Positions 1-12,118 of a DNA stretch of 64,000 bases are shown here, piece by piece. The number at the start of each line of letters is the position of its first letter. The first letter of the stretch is position 1. This stretch comes from Liolophura sinensis (lineage: Eukaryota > Mollusca > Polyplacophora > Chitonida > Chitonidae), in NCBI RefSeq assembly GCF_032854445.1, contig NC_088297.1, positions 16,875,127-16,939,126 on the forward strand, in the 5' to 3' direction. A program made the position numbers and the translations under genes. The notes beneath the pieces are model-generated. The model worked only from the letters and a program-made list of their open reading frames with translations. It made no database searches and was not told the DNA's origin.

Positions 1-1794
1 TTGAGCAAGTGATGTAATATATATTCTACAATCAATTCTATACTGAAATGTAGGGCTTTCAATCGGATTGTGGCTAAGATCTCTTTGTACAAGATGGCCC
101 TGCAAATTCTGCGTAACCTTGTAATGTGACATTTATTCCGAGTGCTGTTTCAGTTCCCACCACGAACAGCCCCATAAATAAATAAATAAATAATATAATA
201 ATGACTTGATCACTTAGTTATATAAGCATCACTAATAAAGAAAATGTGGCAATAGAGTGGTTTTCTTTTTTAAAAGAAGACATCACAGAAAGTCATCAGA
301 CGTTTCCATTTTTTCATGCAATCAAATATGCTGCTATAGGCCTAAATCGCATTCCCAGCAATCATACTCCAATCAATTGTAAGCATCAGCTGACACTTTT
401 TGTGCAGCGAAAGTGGGTTAAAGGTGCAAAGAACGATCAAATATTCAGCAACATAATGACATGTGTCACGAACCTACAACAAATACTTGAATTTCTATCT
501 TTTCTTTTCGCAGGCCTACTCCATTTGTCTCGTGTAAAATATTTACATGTGCATTTCTTCTCTGGGTTGTAAAATACAGCCAGATATTTTGTTGTACTTA
601 ATTTGAATTTTATACAATGTATTGCTGATTAAGAAACATCTTTTTAACATATTATAGCCAGTCCGATGACCAAGGTATTCTAATCAGGAGGATCGGAGTT
701 CGATCAGATTAAAAACTGATACATGTAATTTTGCTACTTTGCTACTGATGAAGCCTTGATAGGGGATAAGATAGTACCAGAAATCTCTTGGTTAATACAA
801 CTTTTGTCCTTTTACTGAACACAAGGTCGAAATATTCATTCCTCTATCAGCCGTCATTCAAAAAATAAATGGCCATTCGGTCAATAATCGCAAGGACCAA
901 TTTCCAAAACAACGTTCAACACAAACCACTGAACAGATGAGTGATTAGGCTTAGACAGGGCATAAATTCCTTTCACGCATCGCTGATGTCTGACCATTTA
1001 TTTATCCTTTAATTAATTATAAGGCCTATATATCAACTCCACAGTCGGTTGCTTCATTGTTGTACACATGTAGACAGCGTATGCCTTTATACACATAGCT
1101 ATGCTTACGGCACATATTCACGAAACTGTGGTAAACTTAAGTCGAAATTCACTCTTAACTTATGCCATTATTCATGAACTTAGATGTGAACTAATTTTCA
1201 GTTTGGTTATGAATGTCAAGATTTCTCGTTAAGTGTATAAATTTGTAAGGTATGTCAATATTGTAGGGCAGTAAAAAGTTTAAAAGTTATATGACATAAG
1301 CCTAACACAGCTTCGTGATCCAGCTCAGGGCTTGTGTTTATAAGCAACTTCAGAGTTAAGTAAGCAGGGTTTCAGTACCATCACTGACAGTAGCAAGTGC
1401 TTAAAATGCCTCACAAAGTACAGGGATGAACTGAAATTATGGTGGTAAATTATTCTCCATTGAATAGCCACACAATACAAATAAGTATTTCATTTATAAA
1501 CACATATAAGTTACACGTAATAAACGTGTTCTGGTGTTTATTCATAATAAAAATGTTTAGCAATTACATGGATGTGTTAATTATGTGCAAAGGTGAAATA
1601 TTGACATAGTAATGTGTATTGTGGATAATTCAATTAAACAGAAAAAGTCTAGTAAACGTCACTGTTATTAAGTTATAAAGGCGATAAACATTCAAAAGTG
1701 TTTACTATAGTAAACATAACGTCACAATCGCATGTTCAGTCAATAGTTGCTAGTATAGTTATCGAAATTTGCCAGCATATAGCATATACACATA
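1..1794. other. AT-rich stretch without a supported gene
   Basis: No coding region is supported. A 3' end ending in repeated AAAT units sits at about 60-200 and looks like the tail of a non-LTR retroelement or SINE. A tRNA-like B-box motif (GTTCGATC) occurs near 699 and may mark another old SINE. The 108-codon open frame at 246-572 starts with GTG, has no family resemblance, and is within what AT-rich DNA gives by chance. Confidence 0.5.
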
Positions 1795-3015
1795 GCAACT
1801 GCATGTGTTAGTGTAGTAAGCTGTCAGTGATGGTACTGTAACCTGCGTACGTCAGCATAGTTGCCTGTATGTGCTAGTGTAGTTACCTGTATGTGTTAGT
1901 ACAGTTAACGGTATGTGTTAGTAGTTACCTCTTTGTGCTAACAAAGTTAATTGTGTTTGTTTGTATATTTACCTGCAGCGTTAACATATTTACCTGTATG
2001 TGTTAGAGTAGTTACCTACATGTGTTAGAATAGTTCATGTACGTGTTAGAAAAAATTAAGTGTATGTGTTACAGTTACCTGTTTGTGTTATTATTGTTTC
2101 CAGTATGTGTAAATATAAATACCTCAATGTGTTACCTGTATGGGATAGTGTAGTTACCTGTATGTGTTAGTATCTTTACCTGTATGTGTAAATATAGTTA
2201 CCTGCATGTGTTGGTAACATTTCCTTTTTGTTTTCTTAGTTAATAGTATGTGTGGGTATAGTTACATGCATGTGTTGGTAAAGTTACGTGGTATTTTGAC
2301 AATCCGTATCTGTTAGTATAGTTGTCTGTTTGTGTTAACATAGTTACTTGAATTTGTTAGTTTAGTTACCTGTATGCCTTAACTTATTTACTTCAGTGTA
2401 TTATAACAGATAATTCTACGTGTTAGTATAGTTACCGGATGTGTTAGTATAGTTTCCAACATGTGTTAGTATAGTTGTATGTGTGGAGTAGTATAGTTAA
2501 CTGTATGTGTTGACATAGTTACTTGTATTTGTTAGTAAAGCTAGGTGCATTTGTTATTATAGTTACCTGTATGTGTTATTATAATTACCTGCATGTTAGT
2601 AAAGTTACCTGCATGAGTATTATAGTTTCCTGTTTGTGTTTTACTGTAATAATGTGTTTTATTATAATAAATGTGTGTGGCAGTATACAATGTAGTTAGC
2701 TCTATATGTTAGCATAGTTACCTTTATGTGGTAGGGTAGTTAGTTACTTGGATGTTTTAGTTCCGCCGGGCTCTGCCCCGTTTCCTCCCACCATAATGCT
2801 GGCCGCCGTCGTACAAGTGAAATATTCTTGAGTACGGCGTAAAACACTAATCAAATAAATATATAAATTATATGTTTTAGTAGAATAGCCTGTATGTGTT
2901 ACAATAATAACCTGTGTGTGTTAATATAATAAAATTTATGTTTTACTATAATAACCTGTATGTGTTACCATAGAATGTAGACAGCTCTTATGTGTTAATA
3001 TAGTTACCTGTAAGT
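1795..3015. repeat. Decayed 22-bp minisatellite
   Basis: Dozens of imperfect units of about 22 bp share the core AGTTACCTGTATGTGTTAGT. Divergence between neighbours is high, so the array is old. It is interrupted by a 5'-truncated SINE at 2764-2868, and isolated relics continue near 3573-3612. No coding potential is seen. Confidence 0.85.
2764..2868 (+). mobile_element. SINE-A, 5'-truncated
   Basis: This is the 3' third of SINE-A (see the copy at 20933 for the family description). It runs from the conserved central domain to the AATCAAATAAATA-type tail. It landed inside the old 22-bp array, so it is younger than the array. Confidence 0.85.
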
Positions 3016-4984
3016 GAAAGCACGCGTGCATTTATCTCTATATACACATAGCTATTTGTGTGTGGTAGCATTCATGTGAGGTAAGCATCTGTGGGTGTTT
3101 TTACAGGTAAGTTATAAATCGCATGTTTCTGTTCGTTAAGGACGCCGCTTACGTTGGCACTGGCTCTTGCAGGTATCAGTCGGGATATGTGCGCGTGCAC
3201 GTATACATAACAGCGGTACCTGTGCGGTACAGGTGCCTCTTTGCCATCTGTGTATCCGTTTTACAGCTTATATAGCCATTCGGGGGTATATTTAGCTTGG
3301 TCATGTCGATCGATAAGGTGGCATTGCTTGAAACAACCAGACCGAATAGTGTGTACTTAACACGCGTTGCATGCATATAGTTATGCCCTGTAAGCCTACA
3401 TACACAGCGAAGCATAAGGCTTCCTGCAAACGCTTATACCTTTGTATCTCAAACTCGAGTTACACCGGAGGAGGCGATCTATATTTATGAGACGACTTGT
3501 GGCGTAATTTGTAGTTGTTTGTTCGGTTCACGCCCATATATAGACCGTTGCGTATATAAATATATTTTATCGTTACCTGTGTATGTTAGCATAGTTATCT
3601 GTATCTGTTACCGGGTTTCTGCAGATTAAATGTTTATCCCCGTGAAGGTTGGAAGGTCTGATAGCAACTTGCCAATGGTTGTGGGTTTCGTAAAAATCCT
3701 CCTTTGTCTTAAAGGAAAGGCCATCTCAATATTGAACTAAGCATCTAAAGAAAAACAAAAAGTAGGATTACTTCCACTCATGTGTTATAAAAGAAAAGGT
3801 AACAAATTCTATAACCTCAGTTACTTTCGAATAGGGGATGAAACAGACCGTGATGGCCATACATGCAACCATTTTGTTGTTGTGTGCTAGGTAAGTATAA
3901 ATCAAGTTTTAAACTAGAAAGACGATGTGACATCACCCGTACCCCAAGCTCATGTGGCTAAAAGGCAAAACAGGGCTCACGTAAGGTCTGGCCAAGCACG
4001 TGCGTCTTTCGCCACTAATTGGCTAAAATTGATAACACGGCGACACTATCAATTTCCACAGTTTGTGCAATAAAGTTAACTTTAAACTGAGATATCGCGG
4101 CTATGCAACATCACAAAATTAAAAAAAGGGTATGGTATTCTTTTTAAACTTTATTTGTGATACTTTATCGATGCATATGTAGATTTCGCGTAGCGTTCTT
4201 TCCTTTTAAACCGGAATTGAACGAATTTAAATGTTTGAATTGTAATGGTCATGCTGCTTCGGGGCAGGGTAATCAGACACATTTTTTTTTGTATATTCAG
4301 CTACCAGTAAAATGTGCGTGAACAATATTAAAGCAACCTTATACTAGTGTTTAAACAAAATGGGAGGAACTTCTTGTAACGGCAGCTAGACTAAATAAAC
4401 ACTGTCGCCTATATGGTTTATAAAACCCACTACAAACTTTAAACGTTTGAAGGCATTTAATTACTCTGTTAAAAAGGCCAAAAAGAAATGAATGAAACTT
4501 TGCTTACGCATAACTTTCACTTGTCCGTCTGGTGGACCTAACTTCATCTTTAACTTTCGTTCTCTTTCATTCACTTTAACAGAGGATAATTGGATTTTAT
4601 TATTTTATTTTTGTAGTATTATTACTACTGTTATTATTGCTGTTGTTGTTGCATAAATACTATTCTTATACAATACACATAAATCACTGTATTTGTAAAC
4701 TGCAAAAGCAAACAATAACAGATAATTCAATAGCATATACTTTAGTTATATCATACACTGGCGGTTGAATTTACGAGAGCAAGAAATCGCAGTGCCCTTT
4801 TATAAACCAGCCACATTGGGCAAGTTACTCGCAAAGTTTTGTACGTGTGAGGTACAGATACAAAGGCTATACTAAGGGAAGACAACTGGTCTTTCAAAGA
4901 ACAATTGTGCAAATGGACACACGAGCTTCGTCGACCGCTTATTCTCACCAAAGCCCGACAAGCAACGCGAGGGGAAAAACTACA
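3016..4984. other. Intergenic DNA, nothing recognised
   Basis: AT-rich sequence with short open frames only. I see no splice-flanked coding block, RNA gene or full repeat element here. An alternating A/T/GTT microsatellite-like run lies near 4600-4650. Confidence 0.4.
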
Positions 4985-6615
4985 ATTTCGTGATTTTGAA
5001 CCGGCACGTCGTGTGTCCTAGCGGTTTTGAACCGGCACCTCGTGTGTCCTAGCAGTTTTGAACCGGCACCTCGTGTGTCCCAGCGGTTTTACACCGGCAC
5101 CTCGTGTGCCCAAGCGCTTTTGAACCCGCACATCGGATGTTTTAGCGGTTTAGAACCCGCTCCTAGGGTGTCCTGGCGGTTTTGAACCTGCACTTCGGAT
5201 GTTCTGATAGTTTTGAACCTGCACTTCGGGTGTCCTAGCTGTTTTGAACTCGCAACTCGAATATCCTAACGGTTTGGAACCTGGGCTTCGGATTTCCAAA
5301 CAGTTTTGAACCCGCACCACGGGTTTGGACCTATCAGCTTGGACCCGCAACCCGTACGTCCTAGCGGTATGTAACCCTATCTCGTGTCTCCTAGCGGTTT
5401 TTAGATCGCACCCCGTATGTCCCAGCAGTTTTCAGATCGCACCTCCAACGTCCTAGCAGTTTTTGAACACGCACTTCGAATGTCTTTCAGCGGTCTTTAA
5501 CCCGCATCTTGTGTGTCCCAGCGTTTTTGCACCCTCACCTCGTGTTCCAGTGGTTTTTGAACTGGCACCTTATACGTTTCAGCGGTTTTCAATCCTCATC
5601 TCTGGTTTCATAGCGGTTTTGAACCTGCTCCTAACAGTTTTGAACCTGCATTTCGGATGTTGTAGTAGTTTTGAACCTGCAACACGAATGTCCTAACGGT
5701 TTTGAACCCGCACCACGGGTGTCCTATCAGTATGGAACCCGCAGCCCGTACGTCCTAGCGGTATTTAATCTCATGTCTCCTAACGGTTTTTAGCCCGTAT
5801 GTCCTAGCGGTTTTCGTAACGCACCTCGAACGTCCTAGCGGTTTTGAACCCGCACTTCGAATGTCTTTCAGCGGTCTTTAACCCGCATCTTGTGTGTCCT
5901 AGCGGTTTTGACCTCGCTCCTCGTGTTTCCCAGCGGTTTTGCACCCTCACCTCGTGTTCCAGTTTTGTTTTAAACTGTCACCTTCTATGTTTCAGCTGTT
6001 TTTCAATCCGCACCTCTGGTTTCCTAGCGATTTTGAACCTTGACCTCATTTGTTCTAGTGGCTTGAAACCATACCTCCTGTGTCCTAAAGGTTTAAACCC
6101 GCACCTCGGATGACTCAGGGGTTTAGAAACCCCACCTCGGATGTTTCCGCGGTTTTAGATGTTTTAGCTTTTTAAAACCCGTACCTCGTGTGTCGTCGCA
6201 GTTTTAGGCCGCTCCTTGTGTGTTCCAGTGGATTTGAACCCACATCTACTGTTTCCCAAGGGTTTTGAACCCTCACCTCGGATGTTTCAGGGGTTTAAAA
6301 CCTGCACCTCGGGTGTCCTAGGGATTTTGAACCCGCACCTGGGATGTCGCAGCGGTTTTGAACCCGCACCTCGGGTGTCTTAGGGATTTTGAATCCGCAC
6401 CTCGGGTGTCCTAGGGATTATGAATTCTCACCTGGGATGTCCTAGCGGTTTTTAACCCGCACCTGGAACGTCCTGGCAGTTTTGAACCACCTCGTGTGTC
6501 TTGAGCCCGTACCTCGCGCGCTCTAGCGGTTTTGAACCCGCACACTGGGTGCCCTGGCAGTTCATAGCCTGCAAATCGGATGTTATGGCGATTTTGAACC
6601 CGCACCTCGGATGTT
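4985..6615. repeat. 31-bp CpG-rich minisatellite, about 52 units
   Basis: Units of about 31 bp with cores GGTTTTGAACCCGCACCTCG and GTGTCCTAGCG repeat for 1.6 kb. The array is much richer in GC and CpG than its flanks. Because 31 is not a multiple of 3, all three frames are sampled, and the short open frames on both strands are array artefacts. Units vary at many sites and a few are shortened, so it is moderately old. Confidence 0.9.
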
Positions 6616-6753
6616 TTAGCCGTTAATTGGAGCATGCATGGGCTAGGCACATCGGCTGCCTCGTGGGGCCTTGGCCTCATCTCTTATGACCCCACTCTGA
6701 CCGCGGACATTTCCACCTAAGAACATTTCCCCCTATGGCGTGCCCCCTCCCAT

Positions 6754-6965
6754 CCATATACTAAATATCTGTAACCAGAAAATGAACAGAAAACCTGTGT
6801 ATTTGTTCGAATTTGATGTAAAATGTCTTTTTCTTACATCATTACTGAATATACCCCACCCCCATATACTAAATATCTGTAACCAGAAAAAGAACAGAAA
6901 ACCTGTGTATTTGTTCGAACTTGATGTAAAATGTCTTTTTGTTACATTATTTTCTCTTTATTACT
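6754..6965. repeat. Two-copy tandem duplication, period 108 bp
   Basis: The segment beginning CCATATACTAAATATCTGTA at 6754 recurs at 6862 with only a few differences. It is a simple tandem duplication. The plus-strand open frame across it has no recognisable product. Confidence 0.85.
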
Positions 6966-7382
6966 CTGTCGAAGACTTCTGTAAAGCGAACGTAGAGAGA
7001 GGCGCATGCGCTGTAAGGAGAAGGTGAGGTGACACTTACATGAACCACTGATATTTTGACAGATTTAGAGCATCGTACCCGGAGTGCTTTTGTATAACTG
7101 CACGGAGATGGGTTGAAGATGCATCTGATAAATACATCTGATAATTTCACCAAGAGATGATAATTAAACTATGTCGTTAAATACGCAAATGACAGGCTTT
7201 CGCATTTTTTGCACTTGTGCCTTTGGAAGTGGCATGCTTATAAGCGAATTACTCTGAAGTACATCAAGAACATCGCCTATCACCTGTCACCTGAGATGAT
7301 GCTGCTATATATGTACTTGAGTTGTTAGAGACAACGACTATTTATTCATTTACTTCAGTAGTGTTTTATGCTGAAGTTATTT

Positions 7383-7470
7383 TATTTTATTATAACATTA
7401 TAATTATTATTTATTGTTATTATTATTCTCATTATTATTATTCTCATTATTGTTATTATTATTATACAGA
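7383..7470. repeat. ATT-rich microsatellite
   Basis: A run of ATT/ATTCTC-type trinucleotides. The open frames around it are low-complexity artefacts. Confidence 0.7.
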
Positions 7471-7688
7471 GACCGGAGGAAATCCACGGCAATCTGCAGG
7501 TTACAGCCACACCTTTAAACCGGATGAAAATCAGCCGGAAGTTGACAGAAACAGATGTGCGAGGACTCTTGTGACAATTTACGACCAGCAAGTCAAATGA
7601 GACAAAAAAATGCAAAACAAACTTCCGGGGAATTTTTTGATACTCGGATGTTGACCTCCAATATAAGGTATTTATTCATTTCAGTGCG

Positions 7689-7860
7689 TGGCTTCCTCTC
7701 CGGCCATACGTGAGGAGGTCTACCAGCAACCTGCGGATGGTCGTGGGTTTCCCCCGGGCTCTGTCCGGTTTCCTCCCACCATAATGCTGGCCGCCGTCGT
7801 ATAAATGAGATATGCTTGAGAAAGGCATAAAACACCAAACAAATAAATAAATAAATAAAT
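7689..7860 (+). mobile_element. SINE-A, 5'-truncated
   Basis: Central domain and tail of SINE-A, ending in a run of AAAT units. The tRNA-like head is missing. Confidence 0.88.
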
Positions 7861-7871
7861 CATTTCACTGC

Positions 7872-7950
7872 AGTTTTACTCGGTATCCAAGAATATTTCC
7901 CTTACACGACGGCTGCAAGCATTATGGTGGAAGCAATCCGCGCAGAACCC
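7872..7950 (-). mobile_element. SINE-A fragment
   Basis: A minus-strand 3' fragment lies head-on to the plus copy just to its left, giving an inverted tail-to-tail pair. It is diverged from the consensus. Confidence 0.65.
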
Positions 7951-10889
7951 TTGGGCGAGGAATGTCATGAGCATGGCGTTTGAAAGAAAAGAAAGAAAAA
8001 ACACTAAAGCTTTAAATGCCTACTTATTTATTTTGGTGATGGTGCTTTACGTTACATAACCAACAGTTCCATGAAAGTTTTAATGTGCAAACTTACAATG
8101 CAACTGATGTGTTACAGCACGTGAAACTCGTCTTTCCGTTTAACCATACGTGCATAGAGTACGACTGGAGCGAAATCGTGTTTTTGGTTTGTGCTACATT
8201 GTGCATTCCTTGTCGCCTAATGAAAATGCCTGAAGTTGATATGAAGTGTTATTTAATAAAACACGTCAGAAAAAATGGTCGCCGCCGATTAGGCCTGTTT
8301 GAACCCCACTTCCAATGATATTAATTTCTTGTTTTTCTTTTTTAAGCAAAAATCATATACTTATTTAAATAGAGACATAAATAAATTAATGAATTAATAA
8401 ATGCATATATCACTTGGCATGTGTTGGTCGACGAGTCTGACGACAAAAACTCGGAAACAGTATCAAGCATAAAGAAGACACTATAATATATATAATATAT
8501 AATTATAAAACTGTGAAGCATGTATCACCAACATGGGCACAACACGAGTGATACCTCGATCTAACACAGTTACAGGGGTTACAAGTCAATAACGAAGCCG
8601 TTTTGCAGGAAAATTGCAGTGAACTGGAGTTTTAACGCTGAAAAGGGGATTTGTTGGGGCAACAACAAAAAAAAATGGGCATGACCTTTTTGCCCTTTTC
8701 GTCATCTGTTTAAACTATTATGATCATCATTTCCAATGCAAGCTCAGCCGCGCCTTTGTTATCACAACTATACCTTCCAGAACTGTATGGCTTAAGGATG
8801 TTACACTAACGTAGCTGTAGCCGGAGAACTTTGTATTGAAGAACGTAAAAGGGGGACTGGTTTTATTAAAAAAGAAAGAAAAAAAGGACGTTTCACATAC
8901 ATACAGCACTCAGTGAAATTATCTATATAATTAATAAAAGGTCTATAAAATAAGAGTATTTTGCTTGAATTAAAACCCATATAGGGTTCAAAAGCCGACT
9001 TCAAAACTATGAAAATGTTGTGCACCTCTTAAGGTAACCGAGCCCTGATTGGATAATACTTCCACACAAACAGTTTAGATTGTTCATACACTATAAATTT
9101 CTGCACTGCTGTTTTGCACCTAGTAAACATATCCCAGATATTGCCTGTTTTGGATACAACTGAAAGCATTTTTCCCAGTGTTACTACTGACACCCGTGGA
9201 GTTTACCAAGGTAACAAACGGCTATGACTTCACTTCTAGCAACAACAGCTCAGAAAATGGTGGTCATGGCATGTTAATTTTTGGATATATTGTAGAGAAA
9301 AGTGCAAGCTGCATGTGGTGGTATGGCATTGTACCATGCGAAAGTTAAGGGATGTACATTTTTGAGGTTAAAGTTGACAAATTTACTACATAAATAGTAA
9401 GGAAAATTGATGCCCTAGTGTAATCTTAAGGCATTTAAATGCAAATGTGATTAGAAATAACCAAGCCGTCAGAATGTACGTTATAGTATGGCACCCCACA
9501 GCAGTGTACCCAGTATCCCAGATAGTGAACTGAAACCTTGTCTAAACGAAGAGTCCGTATGCATCGCACTGATGAAGGATAAATGAAATATTCATTGGAG
9601 CGGTTGCCTACAATCGATCTCATCAAGTCGTGCCAAGAAAAACCAGCATAGAGAAAGTACTAATTAAATTTTGACACAAAGCAATATAGCTCGACTAGTC
9701 AAGGGAATGTTTGTACTGAACGCATAGGTAGCTGCAAAATGCCATACATGTATATATGGGGAAAGACTCTTGTGAAACGCTGACAGATCTGACTCCAGTG
9801 AAGAATTCTTTCGAAATGGACTGCGTTTTAAACATCATGGTAGAACTGTAAACCTTTACTAAGCTGTTGAAATGGCTATATAAATCAGTGGACTCTATAA
9901 AGGTATACCTGTTCGTTTCAGCAGCTTTAAACATATACAGGGTTCACCGTTAGAAACCTATATATCATGGTTTCATAATTCGATCATTGGAGATTTGGAG
10001 CGAAAACTGCTTGTCAGAGGTTTATGGGTTGCCTTCATTAATACTTATCGCCAATCGGATCTATATACCATAGAGCACAATGAACCCCTGAGGAGGTGTA
10101 TTATATGTCACGTGACAGCTCTGGTCTTGGATTACTCAACATTTTACGCTTGGCTACGTGGAAATTTTGTTCTTAAGCCGTTCTATTTTTGCGCCCGATG
10201 GTGCATGTCGCCCTGACGAGGTAATTCCGTGGTCGCTAGGCTATTCGACAGTGTATCGGGGGCTCTACGTTAGACAAGCATAGTGCTGGGCTTCTGTGAC
10301 TAGCCTGGGACGGAACGAAACCGGTCCATTTGTGTATGGTTTTACGAACTGTACCCGGCGCCCATATGAAACCACTTTTGTTTCCTTGTTTATTTTGCTG
10401 GAAATATCCAGTAACGTCTATGCCAATGTAATGTGCGATTTTGGATTTTGGATAAGATGATAGATGCGCCTAAAACCAACAGTTGCAAAACAAACCCCAA
10501 AAACAACGGCACCGAAAAACAGTTATACAACGAACCGTATTTTGACCGATGAGGAATGGCTCGTACCAGCTAAGTGGCAAGTCACAACAGCGCGAGCAAC
10601 AAGGGTGACGTTGAGGTCATTAAGGAAATCTACACCTGACGTAGGTAATCTAGCATGTGCCTCAGTGACAACCAGATGCTGGCATTATTACAGGCACGAC
10701 TGAATGCGGTGCGGAAGTCACTATAAACAAGGTAAGTCTTCGTCTTTTGTATTGTATATCTAACATAAACCAGCATTCTGCTGGAGGACTGAGAACCCCC
10801 GATGCCTCGTACCTTTGTATTGTGTCTATGTTATTATTTATTAAATGTAATGACCACTCTACTAATAAGTAAATCTAGACCAGTAGCAT
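7951..10889. other. Intergenic DNA; CpG-richer patch 10.2-10.73 kb
   Basis: No supported gene. From about 10180 to 10735 CpG is more frequent, and a strong splice donor (ACAAG followed by GTAAGT) lies at 10731. Short fragments of protein-like text occur there in several frames, but no frame is continuous. It could be a 5' non-coding exon of the plus-strand gene at 18821. That is a guess from position and motif only. Confidence 0.25.
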
Positions 10890-11095
10890 GTAATAGATTG
10901 CAATTAACGTCACTGCATTGCTTGCCCTAATTCTACTTCAGCCACAATAATAGGGAACGTATAAGCAGCTACTTGTAAACATTTACTTGAACAATTACAA
11001 TAAAAACCTAAACTGAGATAAATTGCCAAGAGCCGGTTACTTGTGACCTGTTGCCAACTATTACACTGTCGTCGCTGTACTCTCAAGGTTGATGT
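10890..11095 (-). repeat. Dispersed repeat family E, copy 1
   Basis: About 200 bp shared with 14207-14375 (same strand) and with 18474-18680 and 60852-61030 (opposite strand). The shared landmarks, read on the element strand, are a stretch resembling GTGTGATAGCTGG, then TGGTCAC and GTAACCGG, and near the end GCAGTGACGTTAATTGCAAT. No open frame is present. It is probably a short non-autonomous transposon; ends and target duplications were not resolved. Confidence 0.6.
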
Positions 11096-12066
11096 TACAA
11101 ATGTGTAGTCCTGCTGGCTTGTCCTCATGTATGGAGACGTGAGTGGTCATCCATATAGATCTTAATGTATCTAGACATATACATTGCCATATACATTGAC
11201 AACCACGTGCATATGCGATTTTCACTTATTCAGACCCCCAGTGTATCGAGCCATTGTAACTCGATAAATGGTAAGTCAGAATAGACCAATCTGAACGCCG
11301 TTTTGATTATCTTTGGGCAAACTGGCGTGTCTAGGATATTCCATGAAAAGTTGTCAATTTAATTTTAAAAGTTTTCTTGTAATGAAATATTGACAAAGTG
11401 CCCAGGATCTCGCCTCATTTCCGTATAGCTTTGGGCTAGGGGCCATTATCTTCATCGTGTGGAATAAGATCGTTGGCTACATAAGTAGTCACAATGAAAG
11501 CGCAACTGAAATACATGCTTTGATTATTAACAACACGTAATCTAGTATGGCACAAGTTTCGGATATTGATTTAGCCGATTTTCTGCATTCGTCTAGGGCG
11601 TTTTTGCGTGTTTGCATCACTGGGAACTGTTGAATGTTTCTCTTTGCATGAATCTCTTTGAAGTGCTTTACTTTATTTACAAAGTTTTGTATCTTAACTC
11701 TTTGGAGGTTAGCGCTGAAGGTTTCATTTGGAAATGTGTCTTGCTTTTATTGCCCATACTCGGAACGTACATTTTGGCTGACTGTGTAAGTACGAGTTAT
11801 TATTATTATTATTATTAGGTTTTATTGCAGACTCAAGTCCATACAATACAAACATGCATGATAAATACTGAGATTACATATAATGACAGCTTGTAGCCAG
11901 ACAATGTGTTAATGTATGAAGAGTATGACTCCACTTAGTACATAATACTGAATGAACACGGACATCTAACGTTCATACAGTAGATATCGTTTGATTGATA
12001 CTGGATTTAAGTCTCGTTAACAGGGAGTATGATGTTTTGCGCTCTATATATCCAAATGGCATTACT
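11096..12066. other. Unassigned; possible exon at 11.5-11.8 kb
   Basis: A methionine codon in good context at 11547 opens a 28-residue frame. An overlapping frame stays open from 11597 and contains a hydrophobic stretch, followed at 11786 by a perfect donor GTAAGT after codons for Asp-Cys. The two frames do not join, and no family is recognised, so this may be chance. ATT repeats follow at 11795. Confidence 0.2.
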
Positions 12067-12118
12067 TAGACTTTCCCACTTAGGGCTGGAGAGGAAGCCA
12101 ACATGAGCTGGACTTAGA
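12067..12118 (-). mobile_element. SINE-A fragment (internal)
   Basis: A short internal fragment matches the CCAACATGAGCTGGACTT region of SINE-A on the minus strand. Confidence 0.6.

Noticed and set aside
246-572. 108-codon plus-strand frame near the left edge
   Set aside because: GTG start, AT-rich composition, no domain pattern and no splice context; its length is within chance for six frames over 64 kb.
5463-6680. Open frames on both strands with repeated Phe/Asn/Pro/His or Arg/Thr patterns
   Set aside because: They follow the 31-bp array and switch frame with each unit; no conserved product is expected.
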